Source: Solanum dulcamara
Taxonomy: Eukaryota > Streptophyta > Magnoliopsida > Solanales > Solanaceae
DNA: 64,000 nt
Assembly (NCBI RefSeq): GCF_947179165.1
Contig: NC_077240.1
Span: 24,594,001-24,658,000, forward strand
Direction of reading: 5' to 3'
In this document: piece after piece, positions 12,351 to 23,600 of the stretch
How positions within the stretch are numbered: the stretch's first letter is position 1
How the letters are laid out: every line of letters begins with the position of its first letter
The notes under the pieces: generated by a model
The model's database searches: none
Told to the model about the DNA's origin: nothing
The model's input: the letters and a program-made list of their open reading frames with translations, nothing else
Translations under genes and position numbers: made by a program

Positions 12351-13188
12351 TAAATTCAATTTTAAAAATATTAAATATTTTAAGAAAATAAAAATCTTAC
12401 CCCTTTTGTTACTTTCTTAAAAATATAGCTCGAACAACAAGTATGTCTTTGATTTTAAAATTATAACATTTTAGAAGCTTTTAGAGAAATATCATAAGAG
12501 AAGAAAAAAATTCATGTAGGTCGGATTCTAGTGTAGATAAATGCTATTATACTTGAATGATCGAATTTTGTCCTCGGGATTTCTGATGAGGTCAATCGGA
12601 GAGGGAGTTCTCTTATGGACTGAGTGAAGGCTCTACCATTTCTATACTCTCTTTGTCTGCTCCTCTCGGTCCCTGTCGCCGCCTTAGATTCATTGTGATT
12701 CTGTGGCACATCTACGGTATAGATGCCTTGCCAGAAAGAAATCTAGAGTCTGTATTGCCCTTCCAATACAACCTCTTGAGATTGGTTCTTCCAAAGTTTC
12801 TAATTTCACTTGAGTTGGTAAATTTAAAAATTACTGGTTTGAATCACAAGAAAAACAAAAAAACATTTTTTTTGACATACACTATAAATAAAATTTGTCA
12901 AATAAAGCGGAATAAATAGAGTGTATATTAATTAGCATAAATTATACAAAATGGACTCAATTATAAAATTATTTACCATAAATGAATCAAATCCAATCTA
13001 TTTGGGCTTAATGGACCAGCGATACGAATTATTTATCCTCGTACCCCATTTTTACTTTTCTTGTTTCGTGCATATCGTCAGCATTATTATTATGAATTAA
13101 TCCTCTATAATAATTCATCGATATATTGATACCATATTGGTATTGATAAGACTTAGTTTAATACTATGTGATACTCCATCGGTATATT
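12351..13188. other. Intergenic DNA between the two copia elements
   Basis: This stretch should hold the 5' LTR of copia A, but I found no primer-binding site and no match to the region beyond its polypurine tract. A minus-strand frame at 12709-12512 has mixed composition and no recognisable domain. Confidence 0.45.
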
Positions 13189-13456
13189 TGTTGGAATGAA
13201 CATTAGAGAGAGTTTCTGAGAAGAGGAAGAATGCTTATTAGAGAGAGAAGAAAGACAGATCCCTTTACAGATGTGCCTCACTCTTATACTTAGCAAAGCT
13301 AAGTATCTACTAATCTCAACTAACCTTCTAATTCCCTTAATTAATGTGAGACCCACAACTAACTAACATCACACATATTATACTAACACCACTACTAATT
13401 AACACACTATTTACACCATATGTATATATGTGCACAACACATGTTACTATCCAATA
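13189..13456 (-). repeat. 3' LTR of copia B
   Basis: Pairs with 16734-17001. It starts TGTTGGAATGAAC and ends CTATCCAATA on the + strand, and is preceded by the target duplication ATATT at 13184-13188. Confidence 0.95.
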
Positions 13457-13466
13457 CTCCCCCTCA
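13457..13466 (-). other. Polypurine tract of copia B
   Basis: The + strand reads CTCCCCCTCA directly next to the 3' LTR, so the minus strand carries a GAGGGGGAG primer tract for plus-strand DNA synthesis. Confidence 0.85.
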
Positions 13467-13523
13467 AGTTGGAGGGTGCAGAATATCCAGCACTCCCAAC
13501 TTGGTCATCAAATATGAATGTTC

Positions 13524-13930
13524 CTACCTGCTCAGCCCCTTTGTTATCAGGTCTGCTTGGTGATCACCTGTGCTTAAAAACCCAGTCTTGATTGTTCCTT
13601 CTTTTATTTTATCTCTTATGAAGTGACAATCAATCTCTATGTGTTTAGTACATTCATAATATACTGGATTTGCAGCCAACTGGATTGCTGCCTTACTATC
13701 ACTCCAAATTGTCACTGGTTGATGTACTTGTACTCTCAGCTCCTTAAACAACCCCAGTAACCAAGTGACTTCTGCTGCTACTGCTACCATGCTCTTATAC
13801 TCAGCCTCAGCTGAGCTTTTGGACACTTTTGTTATTTTTTTTGATTTTCAGAAGATCAATGACTTACGAAACTTCACTGCATAACCTGTGATAGACCTTC
13901 TTGTGTTTGGACATGCTGTCCAGTCTGAGT
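13524..13930 (-). pseudogene. Copia RNase H, element B
   Basis: The minus-strand frame 13826-13524 encodes SSAEAEYKSM, IWSDSKAAIQLAANPV, TKHIEIDCHFIRDK and DLITKGL, the conserved blocks of copia RNase H in order. Upstream, towards 13930, the frame is broken by a stop and a frame change. Inactive in this copy. Confidence 0.9.
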
Positions 13931-15110
13931 CACACCAGCATATTAGCTCTTGTATCTGTTGTGATCTGAAGATGAAGCCTTGGTGTTTTTTTGAGGTACT
14001 TGACCACTTTAGTGGCTGCCTCCCAATATGATATTTTTAGTTCTTGTATAAATTGACTCAGTGTCTGAACTGCAAAGCTAATATCAGGTCTTGTAATGGT
14101 GACATAGAGGAGTTTTCTTATTAGCCTTTGATATTTTGAAGCATCCTCCAAGACTTCATCACCCTTGACTCCAACAATTCTGTCATACTCCATAGTGGTC
14201 AGCTTGTTTCCAGCTTCTAATGGTGTGGCAGCTGGTCTTGTGCCTGCTAGGCCCATTTCTGATATAAGCTCTAATATGTACTTTCTTTGATTAAAGATAA
14301 TACCAAGTTGTGATCTCAAAACTTCTATCCCAAGGAAGTATTTAAGTTCTCCCCAGGTCCTTGACTCTAAAGCCATGATGCAAAATCCTTTTGGCTTCTT
14401 CTATAAGAACACTGTTATTTCCACTGATGAGTAGGTCATCTACATATACTTGAATTATCACAATATCAATACCTGATTTCCTTGTGAAGAGAGAGTAATC
14501 ATGTGCACTTTGTGTGAACCCTGCAGTTACCAGAGCATCAGTTAGCTTTACGTTTTATTGCCTTGATGCCTGCTTTAGGCCATATAAGGACTTCAACATC
14601 TTGCACACTTTAGTCTCCCTATGTCTCTTGAAATCCTCTAGCAGCTCCATATATACTTCTTCATACAGGTCTCCTTGTAAGAATTCATTGTACACATCCA
14701 TTTGATGAAGATTCCAACCCTTTGATGCTGCTAGTGCAATCATATATCTCACAGTGATCATTTTGGCCACCGGAAAGAAGGTTTCGTGATAGTTAAGGCC
14801 TTTCTTTTGGCTATACCCCTTTTCCACTAATCTTGCCTTGAATCTTTCAACATCTCTATTTGCTTTATACTAGATATTATACACCCATTTTGAGCCTACT
14901 GCATTCTTCCCATTTGGGAGGTCAACAATCTTCCAAGTATGATTTTCTTCCAAAGCCTTGATTTCTTGCTTCATGGCTTTTATCCATTTGCCATCTCTTG
15001 AGGCTTCCTTGAAGGTTTTTGGTTTAGACAAATTTGAGAATTTGGCCAAATAGCTCTTATACTGGTTTGATGCTGCTGTACATGACACATATTTGTTCAT
15101 AGGATAAGTG
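13930..15110 (-). pseudogene. Copia reverse transcriptase, element B
   Basis: Minus-strand frames 15100-14870, 14827-14555 and 14376-13930 contain, in order, the entry segment (TWKIVDLPNGKNAVGSKWVY), the core ([20 protein letters not shown]) and [12 protein letters not shown]. The catalytic YVDDLL follows near 14437, and the C-terminal LGELKYFLGIEV and TRPDISFAVQ segments complete the domain. The expected Asn-Ala-Phe is Asn-Glu-Phe here. At least two stops break the frame. Confidence 0.92.
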
Positions 15111-15191
15111 CTAGGATAAGTGCTAGTTTAACCATCCAGGCCTCTTAGTTATCCTAGTTGGTCTTGCATTCACAACAAGAAGAGTAATAAC

Positions 15192-15660
15192 CTACAATGG
15201 AGTTTGTGCAACATGATCAATAATAGAATCTGGTGGCTCAATCTCTGTTGGTACTTCTGGTGCAACAACAGGAGGAACAACTGCTGGAGGATTACCATTG
15301 TCAGGTGACAATGGCCCCCTTGCTCCTACTGTTGTGGACTTGGGAGGATGAAGCTGAACTTGAGAATCAGAATATGTGACAGCTGGGCCTAGTTGAAGAA
15401 AAGTGTTAGGACCCGAGTCTGAGGTAGTGAGAAAAGGAAACTCAATTTCTCTAAATACCACATCCGTGTCAACAAAGAACTTATTAGTAGATAAGTCAAG
15501 TATAATGTAATCCTTTTGTGTCTCTGAGAATCCCATGAAGACAGCTGCTGTGTCTCTAGAGGCAAACTTGCCAGATCTTGGTAGTGTAGTGATAAAACAT
15601 AGGCAACCAATGACTCTAAGATGATCAATAGTAGCCTTCTTGTGAAACAACAATTCATAA
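15192..15660 (-). pseudogene. Integrase C-terminal remnant and linker, element B
   Basis: The minus-strand frame 15653-15192 begins LFHKKATIDHLRVIGCLCF and continues with AAVFMGFSETQKDYIILDL, the end of copia integrase, then a Pro-rich linker. The catalytic core that should precede it is absent. The gag frame ends only about 40 bp upstream, which places the internal deletion junction near 15660-15700. Confidence 0.85.
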
Positions 15661-15693
15661 GGAGTCTGACCCTACAGAGCAGTTGATGATAAC

Positions 15694-16602
15694 CTATTCA
15701 TGAGATAGACTGCAACCTCTCATTCTTCTGTTAACCTTATTGTCTCTTTCTACAGGGTATCCAATGATCTTATAACAGTCATTCTTTGTATGGTTTCTCA
15801 TGTGACAGTTCTCACAATACATGGAGCCTCCCTTGTAGTTATCCTTTTTCTTAACCTGCATCGCTATTGGATTAGATTTCTCAGTATTTGCCTGCTGACT
15901 TTTATCTTGCACTATCAAGGCATATGCCTGATTCACAGTTGGTGTAGTGGACTTCATCAAGATTTGCCTCTTGGCCTGATCATATGACTCGTTCAAACCA
16001 CTTAAAAACTGTATTAGCCTTTGTTGTTGCAAGTACTCAATGTAGTCCTTTGACTTTGGACAACCACAATTTGGAGAAGGGGCTATCAAGTCAGATTCAC
16101 TCCACAATTCCTTCAACTTAGAGAAATACACTGACACTGGATCAGTTCCTTGTTTAAGATTCGCAGTTGCTGTGTGTATTTGAAAAATCCTCACACGATT
16201 CACTTTATAAAAACTCTCCTTCAAGTCTTCCCAAACTAGATGCGCATCTGATGCATAAACGATACCACTGAGCAAATTTTCCGACACTATGTTTATGATC
16301 CATGAAAGAACAATTGCATTCACCGTCTTCCATTGTTCATGAAGAGATTCATCAAATGAGTCCTTTGTGCATGTGCCAGTTACAAAACCTAACTTCTTCT
16401 TGGCTAAAAGAGAGATTCTCATGGCTCGGCTCCAAACTCCATAGTTTTCAGATCCGGTGAGTTTTACCGGTGCTAGCACACATCCCGATGTGTCTGATAA
16501 ATGCACATATAAGGGATGACCATGTTCTATAACTATCCTTTCACGCGATGAGTGTGATTGTGAAGGATCTGCTAGTGCTGCTAAGCGTTGACCGTCCACC
16601 AT
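15694..16602 (-). CDS. Copia gag polyprotein fragment, element B
   Basis: This is an open frame of 302 codons, the longest intact one in the window. It carries a UBN2-type gag core (LTGSENYGVWSRAMRISL, then WSWII-like and IVYASDAHLVWEDLKESF blocks) and, near the C-terminus, a CCHC zinc knuckle CENCHMRNHTKNDC (C-X2-C-X4-H-X4-C). It would form the virus-like particle and bind element RNA. The start at 16602 lies about 120 bp inside the primer-binding site, as expected for gag. The C-terminal 20 or so residues run into the internal deletion. It could still be translated, but pol is defective, so the copy is at best non-autonomous. Confidence 0.85.
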   Translation of the reverse strand: MVDGQRLAALADPSQSHSSRERIVIEHGHPLYVHLSDTSGCVLAPVKLTGSENYGVWSRAMRISLLAKKKLGFVTGTCTKDSFDESLHEQWKTVNAIVLSWIINIVSENLLSGIVYASDAHLVWEDLKESFYKVNRVRIFQIHTATANLKQGTDPVSVYFSKLKELWSESDLIAPSPNCGCPKSKDYIEYLQQQRLIQFLSGLNESYDQAKRQILMKSTTPTVNQAYALIVQDKSQQANTEKSNPIAMQVKKKDNYKGGSMYCENCHMRNHTKNDCYKIIGYPVERDNKVNRRMRGCSLSHE

Positions 16603-16721
16603 TATTTTCAGCTTTCCCTTTGACGTTCTTCAGCTCGAGCTCTGATTGAGCTCCGATCCTTCCGATCCTTCTCTGTTGTTCTTCAATTCGAGCTCTAATG
16701 GTCGATTGACTCCTCAATCCC

Positions 16722-16733
16722 GCTTTGATACCA
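16722..16733 (-). other. Primer-binding site of copia B (initiator Met tRNA)
   Basis: The + strand reads GCTTTGATACCA immediately inside the 5' LTR. The minus strand TGGTATCAAAGC differs from the standard plant copia initiator-tRNA site by one base. Confidence 0.9.
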
Positions 16734-17001
16734 TGTTGGAATGAACGTTAGAGAGAGTTTCTGAGAAAAGGAAGAATGGTTATTGAAGAGAGAAGAAAGA
16801 CAGATCCCTTTATAGATGTGCCTCACTCTTATACTTAGCAAAGCTAAGTATCTACTAATCTCAACTAACCTTCTAATTCCCTTAATTAATGCGGGACCCA
16901 CAACTAACTAACACCACACAGATAATACTAATACCACTACTAACTTACACACTTTTTACACCACGTGCATATATGTGCACAACACATGTTACTATCCAAT
17001 A
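16734..17001 (-). repeat. 5' LTR of copia B
   Basis: Pairs with 13189-13456 and is followed by the target duplication ATATT (17002-17006). It holds the element's promoter on the minus strand. Confidence 0.95.
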
Positions 17002-17006
17002 ATATT

Positions 17007-17605
17007 GATACCCTGTCAATATTATATAGGATTGAACTCTTTTTTTTAAAGAAATAAATAAGAGAAAATTATTAAGATCACAATCTTATTTATTAAGCTC
17101 TAAATTAGTAGAAAATATATTTTTATATTTTTTTCCTCTTTTTGCAAATTTTAAAAATATTTTATCTAAATTTTGATTTTTTAAACTATTTTTAAATTAA
17201 AATATTGAAGAATTGAAACATACCTCAATAATACCCGACAATATGTAGATATATACCGTAATAATATCATGAATGATAAGGTAATCTTATTGTAGGATTG
17301 AAGAAAACCTCCATGAAAATGTTGCTCAATAATCTCTGATATCAATCGAGTATATTGTATATTGATAGTATTAACAAAAAAAAAATATATTTTAATGAAG
17401 ACTGCTCAATTAGTATTTGATACTATTATGTTAGCTCGTGAATAAAAATATATGTATTCTATTTTAGTGTTATGAAAGTAACCAGCTTTAAATATTTTAA
17501 TTTTTTCGGTATAAACGTTCTTTCCCCTATTAGTTTTTTTTTTTGTAAACTCGGGAAGTTGTTCCGCAGCTTAACTATTTCTTTTTCCTGGAAGATGCAA
17601 AAAGC
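17007..17605 (+). promoter_or_regulatory. Upstream region of gene 1 (promoter and 5' leader)
   Basis: About 600 bp of AT-rich DNA separates copia element B from the start codon of gene 1. No TATA box can be chosen with confidence among many AT runs. The promoter presumably lies here, which puts the copia LTR close upstream. Confidence 0.4.
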
Positions 17606-20600
17606 ATGATGAAGCAGAGGAATTTCCGAAAGAGAAGTATAGTAGACGACGGTGAAGAAGACTCATCAAATAAGGATAACAACGGGTCCGACGACGAGCA
17701 AGAAAGGAGGTGAGTGAGTTCATTTTTCAATATAGCGTAGGGTTTTCAATTTCAATGCGTCATGCGTTGCCGACAATTTTTTTCTTGTTTATTTGGAATT
17801 CGTTAACGAGGATTTGAGATGACCAAGGCAGGTTGGCTTTAGAGGAGGTGAAGTTTCTTCAAAAACAAAGAGAGAGGAAGCTTGGTGTCCCAGCTGTTTC
17901 CTCAACAACATCACAGGTTGCAGCAGGCGGTGGCGGTAGTAATAGCAGTGCAGGTGGTTTAGTTCGCAAGGTGAATGATAAGGGAGAAGGGGATGGGGAG
18001 AAGGATGAATTGGTGTTGCAAGATACTTTTGCTCAGGAAACTGCCGTCATGGAAGAAGATCCTAACATGTAATGTCAATTGAATATTTCAACCTTCATGT
18101 GTTATTCATTACCTTAGTGTTGCTGAATGTGTGTGGTCACTGGAGGATGTAGCCTTAGTGCTGCGGATTCAATTGAACCCAGTTATTTTGACATGGATAA
18201 AAAAAATTATTTGTAAAACAACAAAATTTCAACAAATATTAGAGTCTGAACTCATAATTTAGAAGTACAGTGAGTTCAGGGCTAAGAATTTTAAAGGTTG
18301 TTAAACTTCTGGATCTACCTCTGCCTGTGGTATTGCATTAGGTTGATTGTTGGATAGAATTACACTAGGTTGATTGTTTCCTCATTGAAGTTCTTTTTCA
18401 ATCAAGTGTTTCCTTCATCTAGATACAGATTTAATAGCCTTAACTATCTCTGTAAGCAGTATATTTCAGGCAGTGAACTATTCTTGCTCATCAATTGAAA
18501 TCTGTCATTTCATTTGCATATGGAGCCAAAGATGATACTACTAGGCTAGATATTAGGCAATATCTCAACACTTTGCTATTCAAATTCCTTCTTGCCATGG
18601 TACTACCGGTTGAGTTCAATAATATTAGAGGTGTAATTGAAGGTCAAGGAGGGGCCTCTTTTGAGTTTTCTTCAATCATTAGTAAATATCTGCTTTAGTG
18701 ATCTCTCTGATGACATTGAAGTTTTGCATTGCAAAGGCTGTATCTTTACTAGGGGTAGGGGAAGAATCTTGGCTCCTCAATTTACCTGATTATCGAGTTG
18801 ACCCTGGTTAATAAGGTTGGTAGTGGACAAAACCTTTTTATAATTTCACATTTTGGGAAAGACAAGGAGTCGTAGCTTCTCCACTACACTCATTAATCCT
18901 TGGAGGGTATGGTCACTGGTAATTCACTCAGCGATTTGTGGCAAAAGCAGCGATATTGCAAAGCAGATACATATTGGTCATGTGCCTACCTGAAACAACT
19001 TAAAGCAGCAATTAGATGAAATTCAGAATTAAGTCCTCTCATTCATCACAACCTTTTGATACAACAATAAAATGAGGTTAAATGCATGGAATGCTGATAT
19101 AGCATTTTTCTTTCGAAAGTTGATCCAGCATCAGTGTCATCAAAGCCTCAATTAAGCCATGAAACTGGGAGCAAACAGGTGTTTGGCTCAACCCATGGGT
19201 TTTGTCTTAATGAGGGAAACACTAAACAATTATTTTTCACTTAATTTTGTAGTTCCGTTATCATATAAATCATTCTTGAAAGAACGTAATTTTTTTCTTT
19301 TTCATTAAAGTCTATGCTCTATTCGCACTTTGTGCTTAAAGTCTCGATAGACATCAATGGCTTTTTTTTCTTCACTATTCGCCTGTGATAACTCTGCTCA
19401 ACAGTCAACATAGAGCTGAAAAAACACTTATTAGCTTCTATTCTCTTGATGTTTAGGAAAGTTTTATGAGGAACCGAAATTGGAGGTTCCTCTCTTATTT
19501 CGCTGGTGGTATTCAGCATAATTTGTTTGGTAAATTAATTATTTCATTGATTGGGAAAGGGAAATATTCGTATATAACATGTATGCAAAAGGTACAAAGT
19601 CTACGTATAAAAAAATAAAAAATAAAAATTGTAGAGTGTCTCGTACAGAAACATGGTTCTATTTGAAATGTTCCAGGTTCTCCAAAAATGTACAAAAGAA
19701 CATTGTCAATTGCCTTTCTTAGAGCCTGTTTGGATTGGCTTTTGACTTATTTTTATCATTGTACCTTAAAATCAAGTGCTTATACACCTTTTTAATTTAC
19801 CCAAACACTAAAAAAGTGCTTGAAAGCTAATTTGGCTTAAAAACACTTAAAATAAGCCAATCCAAACAGGCTCTTAGACTCAAACTACTAGTTGATGCCT
19901 TGGTTGACTTGTCGAAAAAATACGTAATCATAACGTGTCCTGTAAGGCAAGCCAAATTTTACGCTCATCCTATTGGTAGCTGAAGAATTAGATTTTTTTG
20001 GGCCATTATGGCGCTTCTTTTCTAGCTGAAAAATGCGGAAGCACTTGGGTTCAGTGGGGTTGAAGTTCTGGAATTTGGTTTTCAGGGGTTCCATATGCTG
20101 GATAAAGAACTTACAAATTTGTGAAATGAAGGAACATATTCCAAGTTGAGGTTCAAGATTTGGACCATGTTGGACCTGTTCACTAAAAATTCTTGCTGGG
20201 GTTGGGGGAGCTGTCCAATTGATTATGGCGTGTTTAATGGTCAGGACTTGGGTATGATGTAGACTTAGGTGATAGAAAGTGGTGGCATCATATTTTAGAA
20301 TGGCAGAAACATTAAAAAAAGGAAGCTGTAGGAATACTACCTAGAATAACGTTTGAATAACTATGTAGTGTCAGGGTGTATAGACCCCGGTTTGAGCAGA
20401 GAATTAGATGTTAAACCATCAATCCTCTCCCTTACATTGAGTCTACAGATAGGCCTAATAAGCTTCCGGCTTTTCTATGGAGGATTCTTCAATAAATAAT
20501 TAAGCTCATCTATTACTCGACTTCCAAAACCAGTCAGAATTGAAGTAAGAAAGACTATTTTTCCCCATCCGCCTAAGCTTCGATGGGTAGAGTTAATCGG

Positions 20601-23600
20601 TACCTATGCTGGTTGGAGGTAGCAGGTATTCGGTGGAACACTTGAGGTGCATGGAAGCCGGCTCGGACATCACCATCTAAAAAAAATTCTGGACTAGTTT
20701 TTTTTGAGGAATATGTATCCTTTTATTGGTTCTCAAATTTTGATCATGCACATGTTTTAGCTATATATGCTTATTGCTTTCTTCCTTTTTCTGCATTAAA
20801 AATTTGGCAGGTTGAGATACGTTGAGCAAGAGTTGGCCAAAAAAAGAGGCAAGAACGTTGATGTGGGCGATCAAGTTGAAAATGAGGTGACACGTGCAGA
20901 AGATGAACTTTACAAAATCCCCGAGCATCTTAAAGTGAGTAATAGATATATAATAGTTCTTGTTCCCATCAAAATTGCAAAGGAAACAGGGAAAAGAACA
21001 TATATTCTCTTGCCTTTTTGGTTTGGCCCAATATAGTTATGTTACTGTCTGACATGAATATTTTTGATTTTATCTGTAAAATTAGAGCGTATATTTTCTT
21101 GTAGGATCTAGCATCCTCGCTTTTAATTTTTGTTAGGTACTTAGGTTCACTTTATCTATATTATGTCCATGTATTCATCTGGATATTTACTTTGCTCATT
21201 TATGCCTCATGTCTTCTCTACTATATTCACGTCATCATCTGGATCCTAGTAATCTGGATTTTGCTGTAGTCACTCAGTTGGCACAACAAAAGGCTGATCT
21301 TTAGTAGACCATTACCTAATTTTTCTATTTTTGATAATATTAATGGTTTTATTGATAACAAAGAGAAATCCTCATTATCAAAGTAATATGCCTTCTGTTT
21401 GCAGTCGATACCTTTTTTTGTAATTTTTTTTATGTAGAGACAACAAATCTAAAATGTGTAATTATGTGGTTCCAACTGTTCCAAGTAGATTAGGGACAAA
21501 GGATTATTTTAAAGAAGGGAAAATAATTGCACTGTGTAATTATGTGGTTCGAAGTAGATTAAGGCCTAAGGATCATTTTAAAGAAGGTAAAATAATTGCA
21601 TCCTCAACTTGTCCCGAAAAGTATAATACACACTCTTAACTTCGTGAGCTTCCCTTTTACCCCTCTATTCTTTTTCAAAGTATAACTAATACCCCTAAGG
21701 GGTCGTTTGGTAGGATGCATTAGAAAAATAATGCATTCGCTAGTTTTGTGTACTACTAATACTTTGTTTGGTACACTTTTTCAACCTATGTATAACTGCA
21801 CTCTATTTGGTATTATGCTATATATAAATAATACACAGAAACCATGATATTAACAATGCAAGTGGTTTTAATGCATGCATTGCTTGGTTAAAGACACATT
21901 TGCCCCTCAAAACCCTTCCACATCCTTTCCGGTGTATTTGTGGAGGGTATTTTTGTAAACAATTTTTTTTAGAAATTATGCAATGCATGTTAATTTTAAT
22001 ATACCAAACCAAACACTGCATAAGAAATAATCTCAGCATAACTAATGCAAGCATAATTAATATCAACATTTCTAATACACCATATTCAACACTATTTTTA
22101 TACATCCTACCAAACTACCAAACGACCCCTAAGAGGTGATGTGTAAAAGAAAGTGTTTCCACTCTCCTGTATGTGCGTAAGAAGTACAAAATGAGTTAAA
22201 TTGTACAAATGGCATTTCTAATAGTAGATCATTTAGTTAACTTATTCTTTGTCTTTTTACTTTTGGAAGATCTACATAGAGGAGGGCTGCTATGGAGCAA
22301 AAAAAACTCATAATTTTCTTAGAATATAAATCAAAAAGCGAAAAGTAGCTACTCTGATAACAAGTATGTGAATTGTTATGGCAATCCAGGAGCTAAGGGG
22401 CAGAGAATCATACATGACTTATTGTGGTGTAGCAATTTACTGCTTGTTATGTAGTTCACCTCTGAATATAGCGCCTCCTATAGCAGTCGCTTTGGATTTG
22501 GGGTTTAGAATTATTGTTATTTAGAGTTAATTTTCATTATTAGTTTTCCGTTGTTTTAGCACTTCACTTTTTGATATTATTTCCCTTTAAGGAGTGTTCT
22601 TATTATGAAGGATTAAGGGGTCATTTGGTTGGGAGCAAGTTATCCTGGGATAAGTTATCCCACCATGTATATGGGATAACTTATCCATCACTATGATATA
22701 AATGGTGGAATAAATAATCCAATAACTACCTAATACCTCCAACCAAACACAAGACAAAATAATCCTACATTTTATCCCAAGATTATTATACCTTATACCT
22801 CACACCAAACAACTCCTAAGAGTTTAAATTGTTTAGAATTAGGCTAAATTTCATGTTTATCCCCATAGTTCCTGTTTTCCCATGCTACTCTTCAATAAAT
22901 CATCAATCAATGAAATATGCTGCAAACCAAAATTTGTTGGTGTCAGCTATGTGAATCCTCTATAGTCTTTCCGCTCTATCCGACACCTTTCCTTGTATTA
23001 TTTTATATTCATGAACTGGCCTTCTTTCTTCCTCTCAGGTGAAAAGGAGGAACTCAGAAGAGAGCTCTACTCAGTGGACTACTGGAATAGCTGAAATACA
23101 GCTCCCTATAGAGTATGCCCATTTATTCTCATAGTGTAAAACATGGGTTTTATTAATACTGTTTTTGGATGCTGATCAAATGTCTATTAACCCTTATTTA
23201 TTTAGAAAAAGGTTTGGATGGAGAAGCGTTTTTCCTTTTAAGCTGGAATTTGCACTCTATCCTCAAGCTGATTCTGAAGATCTTCTTGCGTATTGTTTTA
23301 AACAGTGGAAAACCTCACATATTTTATTCTATTTATTTGTAAACATTAGAGCATGAAATGGATCCATTCTTGCTTTTGGATTTGTACAATTTCCAGTTGA
23401 TGTGAAACCAATAATGGATATATCAAAGTTGAGCTCTATAGCTATTTTTTTGATGTTCTTTTTCATAATTGTACTGGTCTAAGGTACAAATTGAAGAATA
23501 TCGAGGAGACAGAGGCTGCTAAAAAGCTCCTACAGGAGAAGAGGCTCATGGGAAGAGCCAGAACTGAATCTAGCATACCTTCAAGTTACTCCGCAGACTA

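Larger units (their letters stand above)
13189..17001 (-). mobile_element. Ty1/copia retrotransposon B with both LTRs, internally deleted
   Basis: The element is 3813 bp in minus orientation. It has two LTRs of 268 bp (13189-13456 and 16734-17001) with ends TGTTGG...CCAATA on the + strand, and 5-bp target duplications ATATT (13184-13188 and 17002-17006). A primer-binding site complementary to initiator Met tRNA abuts one LTR and a polypurine tract abuts the other. The inside encodes gag, then only the tail of integrase, then reverse transcriptase and RNase H. The protease and most of the integrase are missing, which explains the length well below a usual copia of about 5 kb. By eye the LTRs differ at about 18 of 268 positions. 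Confidence 0.95.

Noticed and set aside
15694..16602. Host zinc-knuckle protein
   Set aside because: The position just inside the primer-binding site and the UBN2 core identify it as copia gag.
18495..18698. Extra exon of gene 1 in intron 2
   Set aside because: Exons 2 and 3 join exactly in frame at a conserved Met-Leu-Arg-Tyr site. The extra frame has no family similarity.
20570..20690. tRNA gene
   Set aside because: A- and B-box-like blocks are present, but there is no cloverleaf. The A tail and body match a SINE instead.
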